From the NCBI GenBank assembly GCA_024636835.1, contig JAGXGH010000050.1:1-64000 (forward strand): a DNA stretch of 64,000 bases, in the 5' to 3' direction. Origin of the DNA: Verrucomicrobiales bacterium. Lineage in GTDB: Bacteria; Verrucomicrobiota; Verrucomicrobiia; Verrucomicrobiales; SLCJ01. The notes beneath the pieces are model-generated. The model was not told where the DNA came from, did no database searches, and saw nothing but the letters and a program-made list of their open reading frames with translations. Made by a program: the position numbers and the translations under genes. Below, in pieces: positions 10,287 through 18,093 of this stretch. Position 1 is the stretch's first letter. Each line of letters opens with the position of its first letter.

Positions 10287-10548
10287 GTTCTGCTCAATCA
10301 TAGATTCGGCGGTCACAGGCTCCGCACACGATCCATGTTGCGGGCTTGTCGTTTCCACACCCGCACAGGTCGCGCATCCAGAACTCGGAGCGGTTCCATG
10401 TTTTGCCACAGGTGCATTTCCATGTTCCGTCGGGCTGGCGTGTGCATTCCGCGTGGTGGCACGAAGAAGCAGAACCAGCCGTGGGAGGCAACGCCTCGGA
10501 GTCTTTTGGTGTATTCATAGTCGTTATTGGCGTGCCTCCACAGAGACG
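10287..10548. other. 262-bp insertion inside the second tnpA copy
   Basis: The first copy runs directly from GTGATGAATGAAATT into GATATACCGGAC. The second copy has 262 extra bases between the same two points (after 10286, before 10549). I see no terminal inverted repeats on the insert and only a very weak duplication at its edges. It carries one minus-strand ORF rich in cysteine codons. Confidence 0.7.
10294..10518 (-). CDS. Small cysteine-rich putative zinc-ribbon protein
   Basis: The 74-residue ORF fills most of the insertion in tnpA. It contains C-x-C (KCTCGKTW), C-G-C-G and C-x-x-C (VCGACDRR) pairs, plus histidines near the N-terminus, a pattern typical of small zinc-binding domains. It could be a genuine small gene or the coding end of a captured fragment. 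Function is unknown. Confidence 0.35.
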   Translation of the reverse strand: MNTPKDSEALPPTAGSASSCHHAECTRQPDGTWKCTCGKTWNRSEFWMRDLCGCGNDKPATWIVCGACDRRIYD

Positions 10549-10901
10549 ATATACCGGACAGCGCCACGATCATTAAATCCGACACTCGGGGTCGGGCGCG
10601 TTACACCGCTGAGTTCAAGGCTGAGGTGGTTGGGGCTTGCGAGCAAAGTGGAATGAGCGTGCTGGCGTTCTCCCGTCATTGCGGGGTGAACTACGCCACA
10701 CTTCAATCGTGGATCAAGAAGAAGAGTGCCCCGGATGATCCGCCTTTGGAGCAACGTTTCGTGCTCGCCGAGTTGTGCGCTCAAGCAACGGCATCTGTTG
10801 GGACGGTTCGTATTGAGCTTCCCGGCGGAGCATGTGCGAGCGCGGTTGATGAAAACGGAGTGCGCCTGCTTGCGGTGCTCGTGCGCGAACTTGCCCGCTG
10901 A
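10527..10901 (+). CDS. tnpA: IS66 TnpA, second copy (start displaced by insertion)
   Basis: The frame encodes a full-length TnpA-like protein: a DNA-binding helix-turn-helix, then an acidic/hydrophobic C-terminus ending in LLAVLVRELAR. The usual first codons were separated by the 262-bp insertion; the present frame opens on MACLHRD contributed by the insert. The protein helps IS66 transposition by an unclear mechanism. Because tnpB and tnpC are broken, the element cannot be active on its own. Confidence 0.7.
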   Translation: MACLHRDDIPDSATIIKSDTRGRARYTAEFKAEVVGACEQSGMSVLAFSRHCGVNYATLQSWIKKKSAPDDPPLEQRFVLAELCAQATASVGTVRIELPGGACASAVDENGVRLLAVLVRELAR

Positions 10902-10924
10902 ACCCCACCCCTCCCGAAGAGATC

Positions 10925-11593
10925 ATGCTTGGATTCAACGGAAACCTCAAAGTCTGGGTGGCGATCACGCCATGCGACATGCGTAAGAGCTTCGACGGCT
11001 TGAGCGCACTGGCACGCGAAAAACTCCAGAGCGATCCCATGAGTGGAGCTGCCTTTGTGTTTACCAACAAAAAGCGCACCCTCCTGAAGATCCTCTACTG
11101 GGATGGCAGCGGGTTGTGGGTGGTGGCGAAGCGTCTGGAAAAGGGCACCTTCAGTTGCCTGCGGACGCCGCGGGTGGTCACACAAAGCTTGCGCTCAGCC
11201 CCACCGCGCTGGCGATGCTCATCGACGGCGTTCAACAACAACATCCTCATCGACAAAATCACCGGAGAGCACTTCAAAGGCTTGATGCAAACCGACGGCT
11301 ACAGCGCCTACATCGCGTGGCTGCTGGACAAGATCGACATCATCCGGGCGGCGTGCCTCGCGCGTATCCGACGAAAATTCATCGAAGCCAAAGACGACCA
11401 CCCCGCACACGTCGCGGCGGTGCTCAAACTCACCGCGCGGATCTACGCCATCGAGACAGAACTCTGCAAAAACGGTGCGGATGCCGGTCAACGGCTCTCC
11501 GTCCGGCAAACCCGCACGCGCCCTAGTTGGGTAGAATTCGGAGTGCTCCAAGAGAATGGTAACCTACGGGTAGAGGTGTTTGAGAATCGGTGA
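10925..11593 (+). pseudogene. tnpB: IS66 TnpB with frameshift, fused to a TnpC fragment
   Basis: Residues 1-75 are a good IS66 TnpB start (WVAITPCDMRKSFDGL, then LKILYWDGSGLWV). Near 11150 the frame shifts: the rest of TnpB (AAGGHTKLALSPTALAMLIDGV) is found in the frame of 11116-11526. After a deletion the original frame continues as a fragment of TnpC (LMQTDGYSAY, then ARRKF-like ARIRRKFIEAKDDHP). It ends in non-homologous sequence at about 11524. Both genes are therefore dead. Confidence 0.75.
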
Positions 11594-11800
11594 TGAAATA
11601 CGCGGCGGTTCAAATTGACGCGCACAATATATTTCTCGTTGTTTTCGGTTTTCAGCAGTGGCAACAAGTATTCACCGCTAGATTGCCTCGAAGAAGGATC
11701 AAGCATTATAGAGCTGGAGTCGGAATTGGATTCCAGTTGTTGTATGAGGGTGTCCGCCTCATTCCCTGCATGTGACGACCTTCAGCCAGAAGTAGCTTTG
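11594..11800. other. Spacer between IS66 remnant and first cassette remnant
   Basis: No gene is supported here. A short imperfect hairpin (CCAGAAGTAGC, TTT, GCTACTGG, about 11785-11806) could be the worn end of an attC site or a weak terminator. Confidence 0.4.
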
Positions 11801-11804
11801 CTAC

Positions 11805-12523
11805 TGGCGGTATAGCGGTCGGGATTGGCATGGCCCTACTGTGATCGAGAAGGACGTCAAGTATGATGGGACTTACGGCTACTTTAGGCCTCGCCTGGCA
11901 GTCGCGGATTCGGGTGAGATTCATGTCATTTGGAACACGCAGGCAGATCCCTCTCACGTGGTCATTCGCGACGATAAGATTGTTTCTACACGATCCATTC
12001 GGCTTACGCCCCGAGCCAGCAAGGGCGACGATATAGATATTGAGGCGCTTACAGATGGTTGTTTGATCTTGGTCTATCAGGTAGCAGACGGAGAGCGCGA
12101 AGCTAACAAGGAGGCGATCTACATTTGCCATTATACAGATGGTAAGTGGGGTGAAGCTTCTGCGACCCTTCTGGAGGGGGGCGGTTCATGGAGGGCCACA
12201 ACTAGTCGCGCACAACGAACAAGCTCTGCTCGTCTGGCGACACCAAGCGGAAGCTCGTCAGGGCGGTTTTGTGGTGTCGGGGTCTACAGCAAGCTTCAAC
12301 ATCCACGATCATCAAGCCCATCTCCACAGATCCCATCGCGAGCATGGGAGGAAGCCCCACATTTTACTCATTGTATTGCACCAGAGACGGGAGCGCTCAC
12401 ATGACATGGGCCGATGACTCAGTATTCGTCATGAATCTCGCCAGAATCGGAGTTAGCCAAACAAAGGTTGAAGACAGTGCTGGGCAACCGCCTACACGCC
12501 CAGAGTTTGAATGGTTGACGTAA
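11805..12523 (+). pseudogene. Broken BNR/sialidase-like exported repeat protein (cassette gene remnant)
   Basis: Protein-like sequence runs through all three forward frames. The frame of 11841 covers GYFRPRLAVADSGEIHVIW to about 12180. The frame of 12139 continues with GPQLVAHNEQALLVWRHQ to about 12290. The frame of 12269 finishes with GSAHMTWADDSVFV to the TAA at 12521. Repeated D-S-G-x-I-H-V-I-W and G-S-A-H-M-T-W motifs resemble BNR-type beta-propeller (sialidase-like) repeats. Two frameshifts and a missing 5' end make it a pseudogene. It is followed immediately by an attC-like site whose first part overlaps the stop codon. Confidence 0.5.
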
Positions 12524-12589
12524 CTAGAAGCTTTAACCCAGAGTCGGAGTGGCGCTCCCGGTAGCGGGTGCCAGGCCTCGACGTTCTCT
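12518..12589 (+). repeat. attC-like recombination site A
   Basis: The site starts with ACGTAAC (12518-12524, matching the R'' form ending AAC) and ends with GTTCTCT (12583-12589, R' form beginning GTT). Between them is an imperfect inverted structure around GGCGCTCCCGG and GCGGGTGCC. The first half overlaps the stop of the preceding pseudogene and the second half ends five bases before the next start, as in integron cassettes. Confidence 0.45.
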
Positions 12590-12593
12590 CAAA

Positions 12594-13104
12594 ATGAATC
12601 TGACACCCAAACGAATCATTCGCTTCTTGTTGGGTGCGCTCTTGCCCGTTCCTCTTTTCGTGGGCATGTTCTACTTCTCGTAATTATACACGTCCTACCA
12701 TGGCTTCGATCATGAGACGAAGGAGTATGTTACTGGCCAGCACAATCTCGATATTTCTCGGCAGCATCTCAAAACAGATGCCGTGGTTTTCATAGCGGTC
12801 GGATATCTCATAATGGGGATACCGTCGTTGCTGTATTCCTTTTTTGCTCGAACGCCACAGATGTAGTTCACGTTATGGGATTCGATCCTACGTAGGTTGT
12901 GGGGCTTTCATGGGAGGGGTCTCCGGGCTGATTGCGGCCTCTTTTCGATTTGTCCTGACTGATGGTGCCTACGATTTTTTGCTGGTGATTGCGATATCCT
13001 CTGGTGTAGGAGGGATGATTCCATTGCTCATGGCTTTGATTCTACCAGACCGAAAAGACCGAGACAAGACGCTCTATCCAACGGCGGGTACCGCTCCAGT
13101 TTGA
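12594..13104 (+). pseudogene. Broken small integral membrane protein (cassette gene)
   Basis: The ATG at 12594 starts a hydrophobic segment (FLLGALLPVPLFVGMF) but a TAA follows after 29 codons. The same frame then continues with further protein-like sequence (VFIAVGYLIMGIPSLLYS) until a T-run near 12840. A frameshift there moves it into the frame of 12844-13104 (GGVSGLIAAS, then ISSGVGGMIPLLMALIL). Four hydrophobic helices would be expected in the intact protein. One nonsense codon and one frameshift make it a pseudogene. Family unknown. Confidence 0.5.
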
Positions 13105-13147
13105 ATTCGGGCTTCCATCCCCGCCGTGGATGAGCTAGACGTTGTGC
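13067..13147 (+). repeat. attC-like recombination site B
   Basis: ATCCAACGGCGGG (13076-13088) pairs with CCCGCCGTGGAT (13120-13131) with a single unpaired A, a bulge of the kind that gives attC sites their strand choice. The site ends in GTTGTGC (13141-13147), the R' form. The region between 13076 and 13131 is closely related to site C, 1.35 kb away. It begins inside the 3' end of the preceding pseudogene. Confidence 0.6.
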
Positions 13148-13153
13148 CAGAAA

Positions 13154-13440
13154 TGTCATCCCGCGTCCCCATTTGCGATCCGAGTGCGCTCGAAGGAATG
13201 CACACAGGTTCCTTGCTGTCTCGGCTTCACTTGCTTCAGAAGTGTGAGGAGAATTTCAACCAGTCAGATCGGGTGGATATGGCAGATGCTCCAGATCCAT
13301 CACAGACAGAATTTATCGAATTTAAGAATACCCCCGAATGGGCTACGGCTTACCGCGACTAGAAGAAGATTTTGGATACTCGAGAACATTTGCCGACAGC
13401 TGCTGAACGCGAGGCGCGACGGAAGGACAGAGGACGATGA
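13154..13440 (+). pseudogene. Small acidic hypothetical cassette protein interrupted by a stop codon
   Basis: The frame of ATG 13154 (MSSRVPICDPSALEGMHTG) encodes a soluble acidic protein. An in-frame TAG at 13360-13362 interrupts it. The same frame then continues with KKILDTREHLPTAAEREA to TGA at 13438-13440. The protein character on both sides of the TAG suggests one original gene of about 95 residues with a nonsense mutation. Its final TGA overlaps the start of the next small ORF (ATGA). Function unknown. Confidence 0.5.
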
Positions 13441-13610
13441 ATGCACTGTGGTTCACATTTGGAGGCGTTTTTAGGTGGGCGTTCTTTGAGTGGCTTCGCA
13501 ACCGACCGAAATATCATAAGGTCGGCACGCAGCATTTCTGTCTTTTCGGGCTACTCGGACTCGCAGTTTCAATTGGAGGTTCGATTGCCTGGGTGCTACA
13601 TCGCTTCTAA
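13437..13610 (+). CDS. 57-aa single-span membrane protein
   Basis: The ATG at 13437 overlaps the stop of the preceding gene (ATGA), which suggests translational coupling. The protein has a basic middle (RNRPKYHK) and one hydrophobic helix (FCLFGLLGLAVSIGGSIAWVL). It ends at TAA 13608-13610, ten bases before the next attC-like site. Function unknown; small membrane proteins are common in integron cassettes. Confidence 0.45.
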   Translation: MNALWFTFGGVFRWAFFEWLRNRPKYHKVGTQHFCLFGLLGLAVSIGGSIAWVLHRF

Positions 13611-13620
13611 TTAAAAAAGA

Positions 13621-13735
13621 GCACAATGCGTCAATCCTAACTCCCAACCCTCCGCTCCGGCCTGATGCCGGGGCGGGGGGACTGGTCCGGCGATGGTATT
13701 CTTTTTTTAGCTATGGGTTGGAGTTGGCGTTCCGT
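13621..13735 (+). repeat. attC-like recombination site E
   Basis: AACTCCCAACCC (13639-13650) pairs with GGGTTGGAGTT (13715-13725) with one unpaired C. The outer left box GCACAAT (13621-13627) matches the reverse complement of the R' box GTTGTGC at 13141-13147 in six of seven positions. That is the relation expected between the two ends of one cassette. The right box is either GTTGGCG (13724) or GTTCCGT (13729). Confidence 0.5.
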
Positions 13736-13928
13736 GCTGGAGTCGATAGTGATATCACAGCGGGAACCCATCACGCCAGTGCACCCCTGAATGGCAACTG
13801 ATAGAGGAACTCGTCTCCTAATAATTTAAATCCTTGCTATACCGATTAATGTCCGGTTTCATCATGGATGCGTTCCTCACCAGATATCGCTCGGCGAGGG
13901 GCTACGAACAACAACTGTTGTGCAGAAA
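13736..13928. other. Cassette spacer ending in an R'-type box
   Basis: No ORF is supported. The segment ends in GTTGTGC (13917-13923), just before the next gene. That box is the exact reverse complement of GCACAAC at the start of site C (14412-14418). It therefore marks the left edge of the next cassette. The attC that should precede it is too worn to define. Confidence 0.4.
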
Positions 13929-14423
13929 ATGAAGACGATTACGACGGCATTACTTTTCTTCATCCAGACCGTTTTTGTCGTTGCGTTCTCCCCAATTCCA
14001 TTCCCCGCTGATCGGTTGGAGGTTAGTCGAGTGAGCGATCATATTCTTCTGGTCGAGGTAACGGGCATCGCTACAGAGACGAAGGAGGGCGACGGCCCGA
14101 GAGCAACGACTTATAGAGTTAGCGGCAAGGTACTCGAAGTGATTCGGGGTGAACGACCCAAGAATTGGAGTCACATTGTTGCCGATATAAAAGTCACTGA
14201 CATGGATGCTGCCAAGAAGGCGCTTGGGGACGACGGCACGGAACTTCTCCTAAGTGGACGTGAATTCGAGCGGGAGGGTTCTCAGTGCGCGGCGGGTGAG
14301 CGATACTTGGTGATTTATTGGCGCGGGCGTGCTTTCTTCATTCATGTCCCCATGGCTGACCCAGAGTGGCGGAGTAAGATCAGGCCGAGGGAGGCTGCGA
14401 ATCTAAAAGAAGCACAACAATAA
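13929..14423 (+). CDS. Exported hypothetical protein (cassette gene)
   Basis: I prefer the ATG at 13929 over the GTG at 13920, because it begins a clean signal peptide (MKTITTALLFFIQTVFVVAF). The mature part of about 140 residues is beta-rich (VSDHILLVEVTGIA, then YRVSGKVLEVIRG, then GERYLVIYWRG) and contains one cysteine. It looks like a small periplasmic or secreted protein. The gene fills one cassette bounded by the R' box at 13917 and attC-like site C. No homologous family is recognised. Confidence 0.6.
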   Translation: MKTITTALLFFIQTVFVVAFSPIPFPADRLEVSRVSDHILLVEVTGIATETKEGDGPRATTYRVSGKVLEVIRGERPKNWSHIVADIKVTDMDAAKKALGDDGTELLLSGREFEREGSQCAAGERYLVIYWRGRAFFIHVPMADPEWRSKIRPREAANLKEAQQ

Positions 14424-14501
14424 AGGCACATCCAACGGCGGGTAACGTCCTAGTTTGAATTCGGGCTTTCCTCCCCGCCGTGGATGGCCTATACGTTAGC
14501 A
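14412..14501 (+). repeat. attC-like recombination site C
   Basis: This is the best attC candidate. It has an R''-type box GCACAAC at 14412-14418, a stem half ATCCAACGGCGGG (14430-14442) pairing with CCCCGCCGTGGAT (14473-14485) with one unpaired A, and an R'-type box GTTAGCA (14495-14501). The cassette's own left box (GTTGTGC, 13917) is the perfect complement of GCACAAC. The left box of the following cassette (TTAGCA) is complementary to the box at the end of that cassette (CGCTAAC, 15193) in all but one position. Confidence 0.65.
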
Positions 14502-14508
14502 CAAAACA

Positions 14509-15198
14509 ATGAAACACATCCTCACAATTACAACCCTCGCTATTAGCATCGTCGTTGGAACTGCTAATGCCCGCGATGTTGATCCTTCGAAGTATTCAAC
14601 CAGTCTCCGAACATTTATCACTGATGTTGTTTATGAGGTCGAAGCAGGCGACCGTGACAAGAAGTTCAAGAAGCTGGCACCTCACCTACAGATCAAGATG
14701 CACGGTGACAAAAACGGTGAAGTGATCTTCAATACGAAACTCAAGCAGTTCCTTGCAGCGACGGGGGTCACGACTGAGAAGCCTCAGGGTGAATCTGGAA
14801 TCACATGTGATCTTCAGGTCTATTTCGGAAGCACCGCCGACATTAAAGCAAAGGCAGCAGACATCGATAAGGAGATCAGCTTTAAGGACGGAGCAACATA
14901 TTGGAAGTGGTGGGATGGCACTCATACTGTGAATAGAGTCGTTATTTTTGTTTCCACAGATGAGTTTAAGGGCGAAGCACTGGAAGACCGCATAGTTGAG
15001 CTGCTACTTGCGGTCTTCGGACTTCCTTCACAGAGTAAGAGAGCCGATAATAGCTGTCTCAGCACAGATGATAAAATCAAGCCCTCCCTCCAGCATCTGG
15101 ACATCGCTGTCCTGAATTTTTTGTATCAATCGGTTCCTGCCGGAACTAGCCCTACAGAATTGAAAAATTTAATACGCGGGAAATGGCCAAAGCGCTAA
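14509..15198 (+). CDS. Exported hypothetical protein, 229 aa (cassette gene)
   Basis: A signal peptide (MKHILTITTLAISIVVGTANA, cleavage near residue 21) precedes a soluble mixed alpha/beta protein. It has an aromatic motif (YWKWWDGTHTVNRVVIFV) near residues 130-150 and two cysteines that could pair. I do not recognise a family. The ATG lies eight bases after the R' box of site C, and the TAA at 15196-15198 lies inside the first box of site D. The gene fills its cassette completely and appears intact. Confidence 0.65.
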   Translation: MKHILTITTLAISIVVGTANARDVDPSKYSTSLRTFITDVVYEVEAGDRDKKFKKLAPHLQIKMHGDKNGEVIFNTKLKQFLAATGVTTEKPQGESGITCDLQVYFGSTADIKAKAADIDKEISFKDGATYWKWWDGTHTVNRVVIFVSTDEFKGEALEDRIVELLLAVFGLPSQSKRADNSCLSTDDKIKPSLQHLDIAVLNFLYQSVPAGTSPTELKNLIRGKWPKR

Positions 15199-15317
15199 CA
15201 AGGCGTGAGAGAGCAACCGCCATCCCGCCACAAGTCGGCGTCTTGGCTCAATTTGAACCTTCTTCCTGTGGTCCATCCTCGCCTTCGGATGGCAGTGCCT
15301 CCACTTCGAAGTTCGCC
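15193..15317 (+). repeat. attC-like recombination site D
   Basis: CGCTAAC (15193-15199) overlaps the stop of the preceding gene, and GTTCGCC (15311-15317) precedes the next start. Inside, GCCATCC (from 15218) pairs with GGATGGC (ending about 15295), and CCACAAG with CTGTGG. At about 125 bp it is longer than sites B and C but within the known attC range. Confidence 0.5.
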
Positions 15318-15323
15318 CAAGAA

Positions 15324-15530
15324 ATGAGAATCTTGTTTGTCAGAATCCTGGTCATACTGGCTGCCGTGTTCGTCGCAGGCCGCAGCATTGCGGATCAGCC
15401 CTTGGAGCATGCGGCGGCTCCGAAAGAGGTGCTTCAGATCACAGAATCAATTTCAAAGCTTCGTCATCCTGCACCATGGAAAGGCTACGAAGGACGCCTA
15501 GGACTAACCAACCTCAAAGGGAACCTGTAA
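15324..15530 (+). CDS. 68-aa exported peptide, last cassette gene (possibly truncated)
   Basis: The ATG is six bases after the R' box of site D. The first 22 residues form a signal peptide (FVRILVILAAVFVAGRSIA). The short remainder contains no motif I can name. No attC-like site is seen after its stop; the IS66 remnant follows within 150 bases. The 3' end of the cassette may therefore have been removed by the transposon. Confidence 0.45.
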   Translation: MRILFVRILVILAAVFVAGRSIADQPLEHAAAPKEVLQITESISKLRHPAPWKGYEGRLGLTNLKGNL

Positions 15531-16917
15531 GGGTTCAGTCCAATTTTCCATGTTTTTCTGATCGTTGTCAGGTATCAAACACCACCCGATGGCGGCCTGA
15601 TCACGCCTCCAGCTTTCCCCGCGAAAGCAGTAAGCGTCCTACGAAGCGCCTCTAGTCATAAACGTCGTAACAACTACACCCCGGGTCAGTTCACACGCTT
15701 GCGCACCATTCGTCGCAAATACGTGAGCCGCGCCAACAACGAAGCCGCGCCCATCATCGCGCAACTTCCCGCCGGATTACAGGAAGGCTGCCTGGCCACG
15801 CCCGGACTCATCGCTGAACTGCTGGTCAACAAATATGCCGATCACCTCCCGTTCTACCGTCAGGAAAAACGCATCGCCCGACGTCACGACGTGCATATCC
15901 CGCGCCAGAGTATGATCAACTGGGAGGCCATGGCTGCGAATTGGCTTAAGCCGCTCTACCATCACCTGCGCCACGAACTACTCACCGCCGACGTCCTCCA
16001 GGCCGACGAAACATGCATCAAATACATCGAAGACGGCACCGGCAAAGCGCAACACGGATACCTGTGGATCTATCGCCACGGCAACGGCACCTTGGTTTTC
16101 GACTGGCAAACCGGGCGCAGCCACGAATGCCTCAACCCCATCCTGCAAGCTGACCACGAAGCCAAACGTCTCCGACTGAGAGACTTTGCCGGAGTGCTTC
16201 AAAGCGACGGCTACAGCGTCTACCAGACCCACGCGGAAGACCGCTCAGAAATCGCACTCGCCGCCTGCAGGGCACACGCCAGACGCAAGTTTTTCGAAGC
16301 CAAAGATCAACACCCCTGACTCGTGGGGTGGATACTTCGCCAAATCGCCAGGCTTTATCAAATCGAAGAGAAACTACGAGAAACCCGCGCCGGACCCAGC
16401 TTGCGCCAAGCTGTTCGTGCCAGCCAAAGCGCGATGATCTACCACCGAATCGGCAAAGCCCTCAACAAACTCCAATCCTGCATATTGCCTCAAAGCGGGT
16501 TCGGTAAAGCGATCACCTACACACTCAATGTGCGGGATCGGCTCGGCGTGTATCTGCAAGATGGCCGAGTGGAGATTGACAACAATCTGATTGAAAACGC
16601 GATTCGTCCCAGTGCCATCGGCAAGAAGAACTGGCTGTTCTTCGGTACACCTGAGAGCGGATGGAAAGCGGCGATCCTCTACACCCTTCTGGGCAACTGC
16701 AAAGTGCTGGGCCTCGATCCACACGCCTACCTCAAGGACGTGCTTGAACGCCTGCCCTCGATGATGAACAGCGAGGTCCCCGATCTACTGCCAAGGAACT
16801 GGGCAAAACAGCAGGCCGAGTCCGGTAAACTCACGGGTTGAGGTCGTAGGGGTCGTAGCTCCTACACATACGACATCTACGACTCGACGATCAAGTGGTG
16901 CTTCGCTTGACGCTTAC
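15531..16917 (+). mobile_element. IS66-family remnant, right part (broken tnpC and right terminal repeat)
   Basis: Recognisable tnpC coding begins near 15690 and ends at 16841. The right end at 16894-16917 (AGTGGTGCTTCGCTTGACGCTTAC) is the complement of the left end at 9897-9920 with a few mismatches. The tnpC piece at 11230-11524 overlaps this one in homologous sequence (TDGYSAY versus SDGYSVY, then RRKF). The two remnants therefore come from two different IS66 relatives rather than one element split in half. The exact left edge, between 15531 and 15690, is not visible. Confidence 0.65.
15699..16841 (+). pseudogene. tnpC: IS66 transposase TnpC, frameshifted and 5'-truncated
   Basis: The first frame (to a TGA at 16317-16319) has typical TnpC sequence: AELLVNKYADHLPFYRQE, the first catalytic region LQADETCIKY and the second LQSDGYSVYQT, then CRAHARRKFFEAK. 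The second frame (from 16323) continues with the third catalytic region (NNLIENAIRPSAIGKKNWLF) and the C-terminal AILYTLLGNCKVLGLDPHAYL. A frameshift near 16317 separates the DDE residues, and the N-terminal domain is missing. The transposase is inactive. Confidence 0.8.
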
Positions 16918-16973
16918 GTTAAGAGCGTGCCCGACTCTGATGGTCGGACACGCTCCTGTTGTCGTGGGGCTTG

Positions 16974-17558
16974 TTATGTTCTGTGGCGGTGAGATATGAG
17001 AGTAGCTGCACCAAGTCCGAGGAGAAGGAGGGATGATGGTTCGGGGACTACAATCGAGGTGAGAATAGTTCCGCCTGGGGATATCGGAGAATCAATATTA
17101 ATTGCGCCGTAATAATCTCCCCAAAGCACGTCAAGTCTCGAGAATATGCTCGGGTCAAAAACTGTGCTAGACCATGTGGCTGTCACTGTTCCAGACAGAT
17201 CGTCATCGTGATCTAATGCATCAAATACAAAGTAAAAATGGTCTCTATTAGAAGGGTCACCGGCGATTCCGTTGAGCATCGGTATTGCACCAGTGTAGGC
17301 GCTGTTTGTGGCAGCCCAGTTGCCTATCACTAAACCAGGATCAGCATATAAATCATGATTAACGAAGTAAATTTTGTTTCGGACTGGCGTGGGGTAGATG
17401 ATAAAATCACCAACAGGAGGTAGGGTTCCAGATATGTCGAAGCTCACACTATTTTCCGTAATAGAGAAATTAGTGATGGAAATGGCAGCCAGGCTCTCCA
17501 GTGAGAGAAAAGGCAAGATTGAGATAGCTATGGCAATTTTTTTTAATTTGAACAGCAT
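16974..17558 (-). CDS. PEP-CTERM sorting domain protein
   Basis: The 194-residue protein has an N-terminal signal peptide (IAIAISILPFLSLESLAA) and a C-terminal PEP-CTERM signal: VPEPSSLLLLGLGAATLI followed by a basic tail (SHRHRT). Such signals are known to send proteins to the cell surface via an exosortase. The middle part is beta-rich with no cysteine and no named domain. It stands alone in its operon. PEP-CTERM proteins are common in Verrucomicrobiota, which is one reason for the host suggestion. Confidence 0.85.
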   Translation of the reverse strand: MLFKLKKIAIAISILPFLSLESLAAISITNFSITENSVSFDISGTLPPVGDFIIYPTPVRNKIYFVNHDLYADPGLVIGNWAATNSAYTGAIPMLNGIAGDPSNRDHFYFVFDALDHDDDLSGTVTATWSSTVFDPSIFSRLDVLWGDYYGAINIDSPISPGGTILTSIVVPEPSSLLLLGLGAATLISHRHRT

Positions 17559-17844
17559 CTTTAAGGAGCTTAATTGGAAAATTTTGGATTGGCATCAAAT
17601 AATTTTCATAAAAACGAGATCGGCGCACAGATCGAATCGCTCTTCGTGACTGACGAGGCGGTGGTTGTCGTGTGAGCGGCAACAAAGAATGCCAGTTAGT
17701 TCCAGAAGCTCATGGGCAAGGTAAAGGGTGGGATGATGATTGTGAAAAGGTGTGGCCTTTTGTGTAAGAATAGTAGAGCACAAAGTCGATCTCGCTCTAA
17801 CCAAACCCGTAGCCTGGGCATGATTCCCAGCGGCAGAGGACAGC
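17559..17844. other. Spacer upstream of the PEP-CTERM gene
   Basis: The promoter of the PEP-CTERM gene must lie near 17560-17620. A minus-strand frame at 17595-17804 contains a protein-like tail (LYLAHELLELTGIL, then VSHEERFDLCADLVF) without a convincing start; it may be the end of a lost gene. Nothing else is supported. Confidence 0.3.
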
Positions 17845-18077
17845 GCTTTGAGATGGGGATACCCCTGTGAGCCTGACTACCAAGGCGGCTGGAAAATTTC
17901 TTTTCCGGCCGACAGGGCGGGGTGTAAGGGGGAACGGGACCCAGACCCAAGCGATCCCGCAGGCCGTGGGTGGGCGCCGTCTTCTCGGGGCGTTGCGGGG
18001 TGTCCCCGCTGTGATGGGGTACGCGCAACAGAGTGAAACGACGTGCGCGTTGGGGAAGATACCTCTTCCCCGCCCAA
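17845..18077. ncRNA. Structured GC-rich element, copy 1 (candidate noncoding RNA)
   Basis: This element matches 61896-62119 over its whole length, including an identical 25-base core at 17985-18009. Predicted hairpins are GGAAAATTTCTTTTCC, GCGGGGTGTCCCCGC, a long stem based on ACGCGC and GTGCGCGT (about 18020-18055), and GGGGAAGATACCTCTTCCCC. Where the copies differ, both strands of a stem often change together. It lies just downstream of the LRR-like gene on the minus strand, in the same relation as copy 2. Transcription direction and function are unknown. Confidence 0.45.
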
Positions 18078-18093
18078 AGCCCTGAAGTTAACC

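Larger units (their letters stand above)
9897..11524 (+). mobile_element. IS66-family remnant, left part (two tandem left ends, tnpA, broken tnpB/tnpC)
   Basis: The left end starting at 9897 (GTAAGCGCTTAACCGAGC and following) matches the reverse complement of 16894-16917 with a few mismatches, as expected of IS66 terminal repeats. A second left end starts at 10205, and the next 80 bases repeat 9898-9979 almost exactly. The element therefore carries two left ends in tandem. The gene order tnpA, tnpB, tnpC fragment is that of IS66. Coding similarity stops near 11524, where cassette-like DNA begins. I found no clear 8-bp target duplication. Confidence 0.75.

Noticed and set aside
9897..16917. 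One IS66 element simply split by cassette DNA
   Set aside because: The tnpC fragments on the two sides overlap in homologous sequence and differ, so they come from two elements.
17867..18036. Short plus-strand ORFs in the GC-rich structured element
   Set aside because: The frames are not conserved between the two copies of the element; base pairing is conserved instead.
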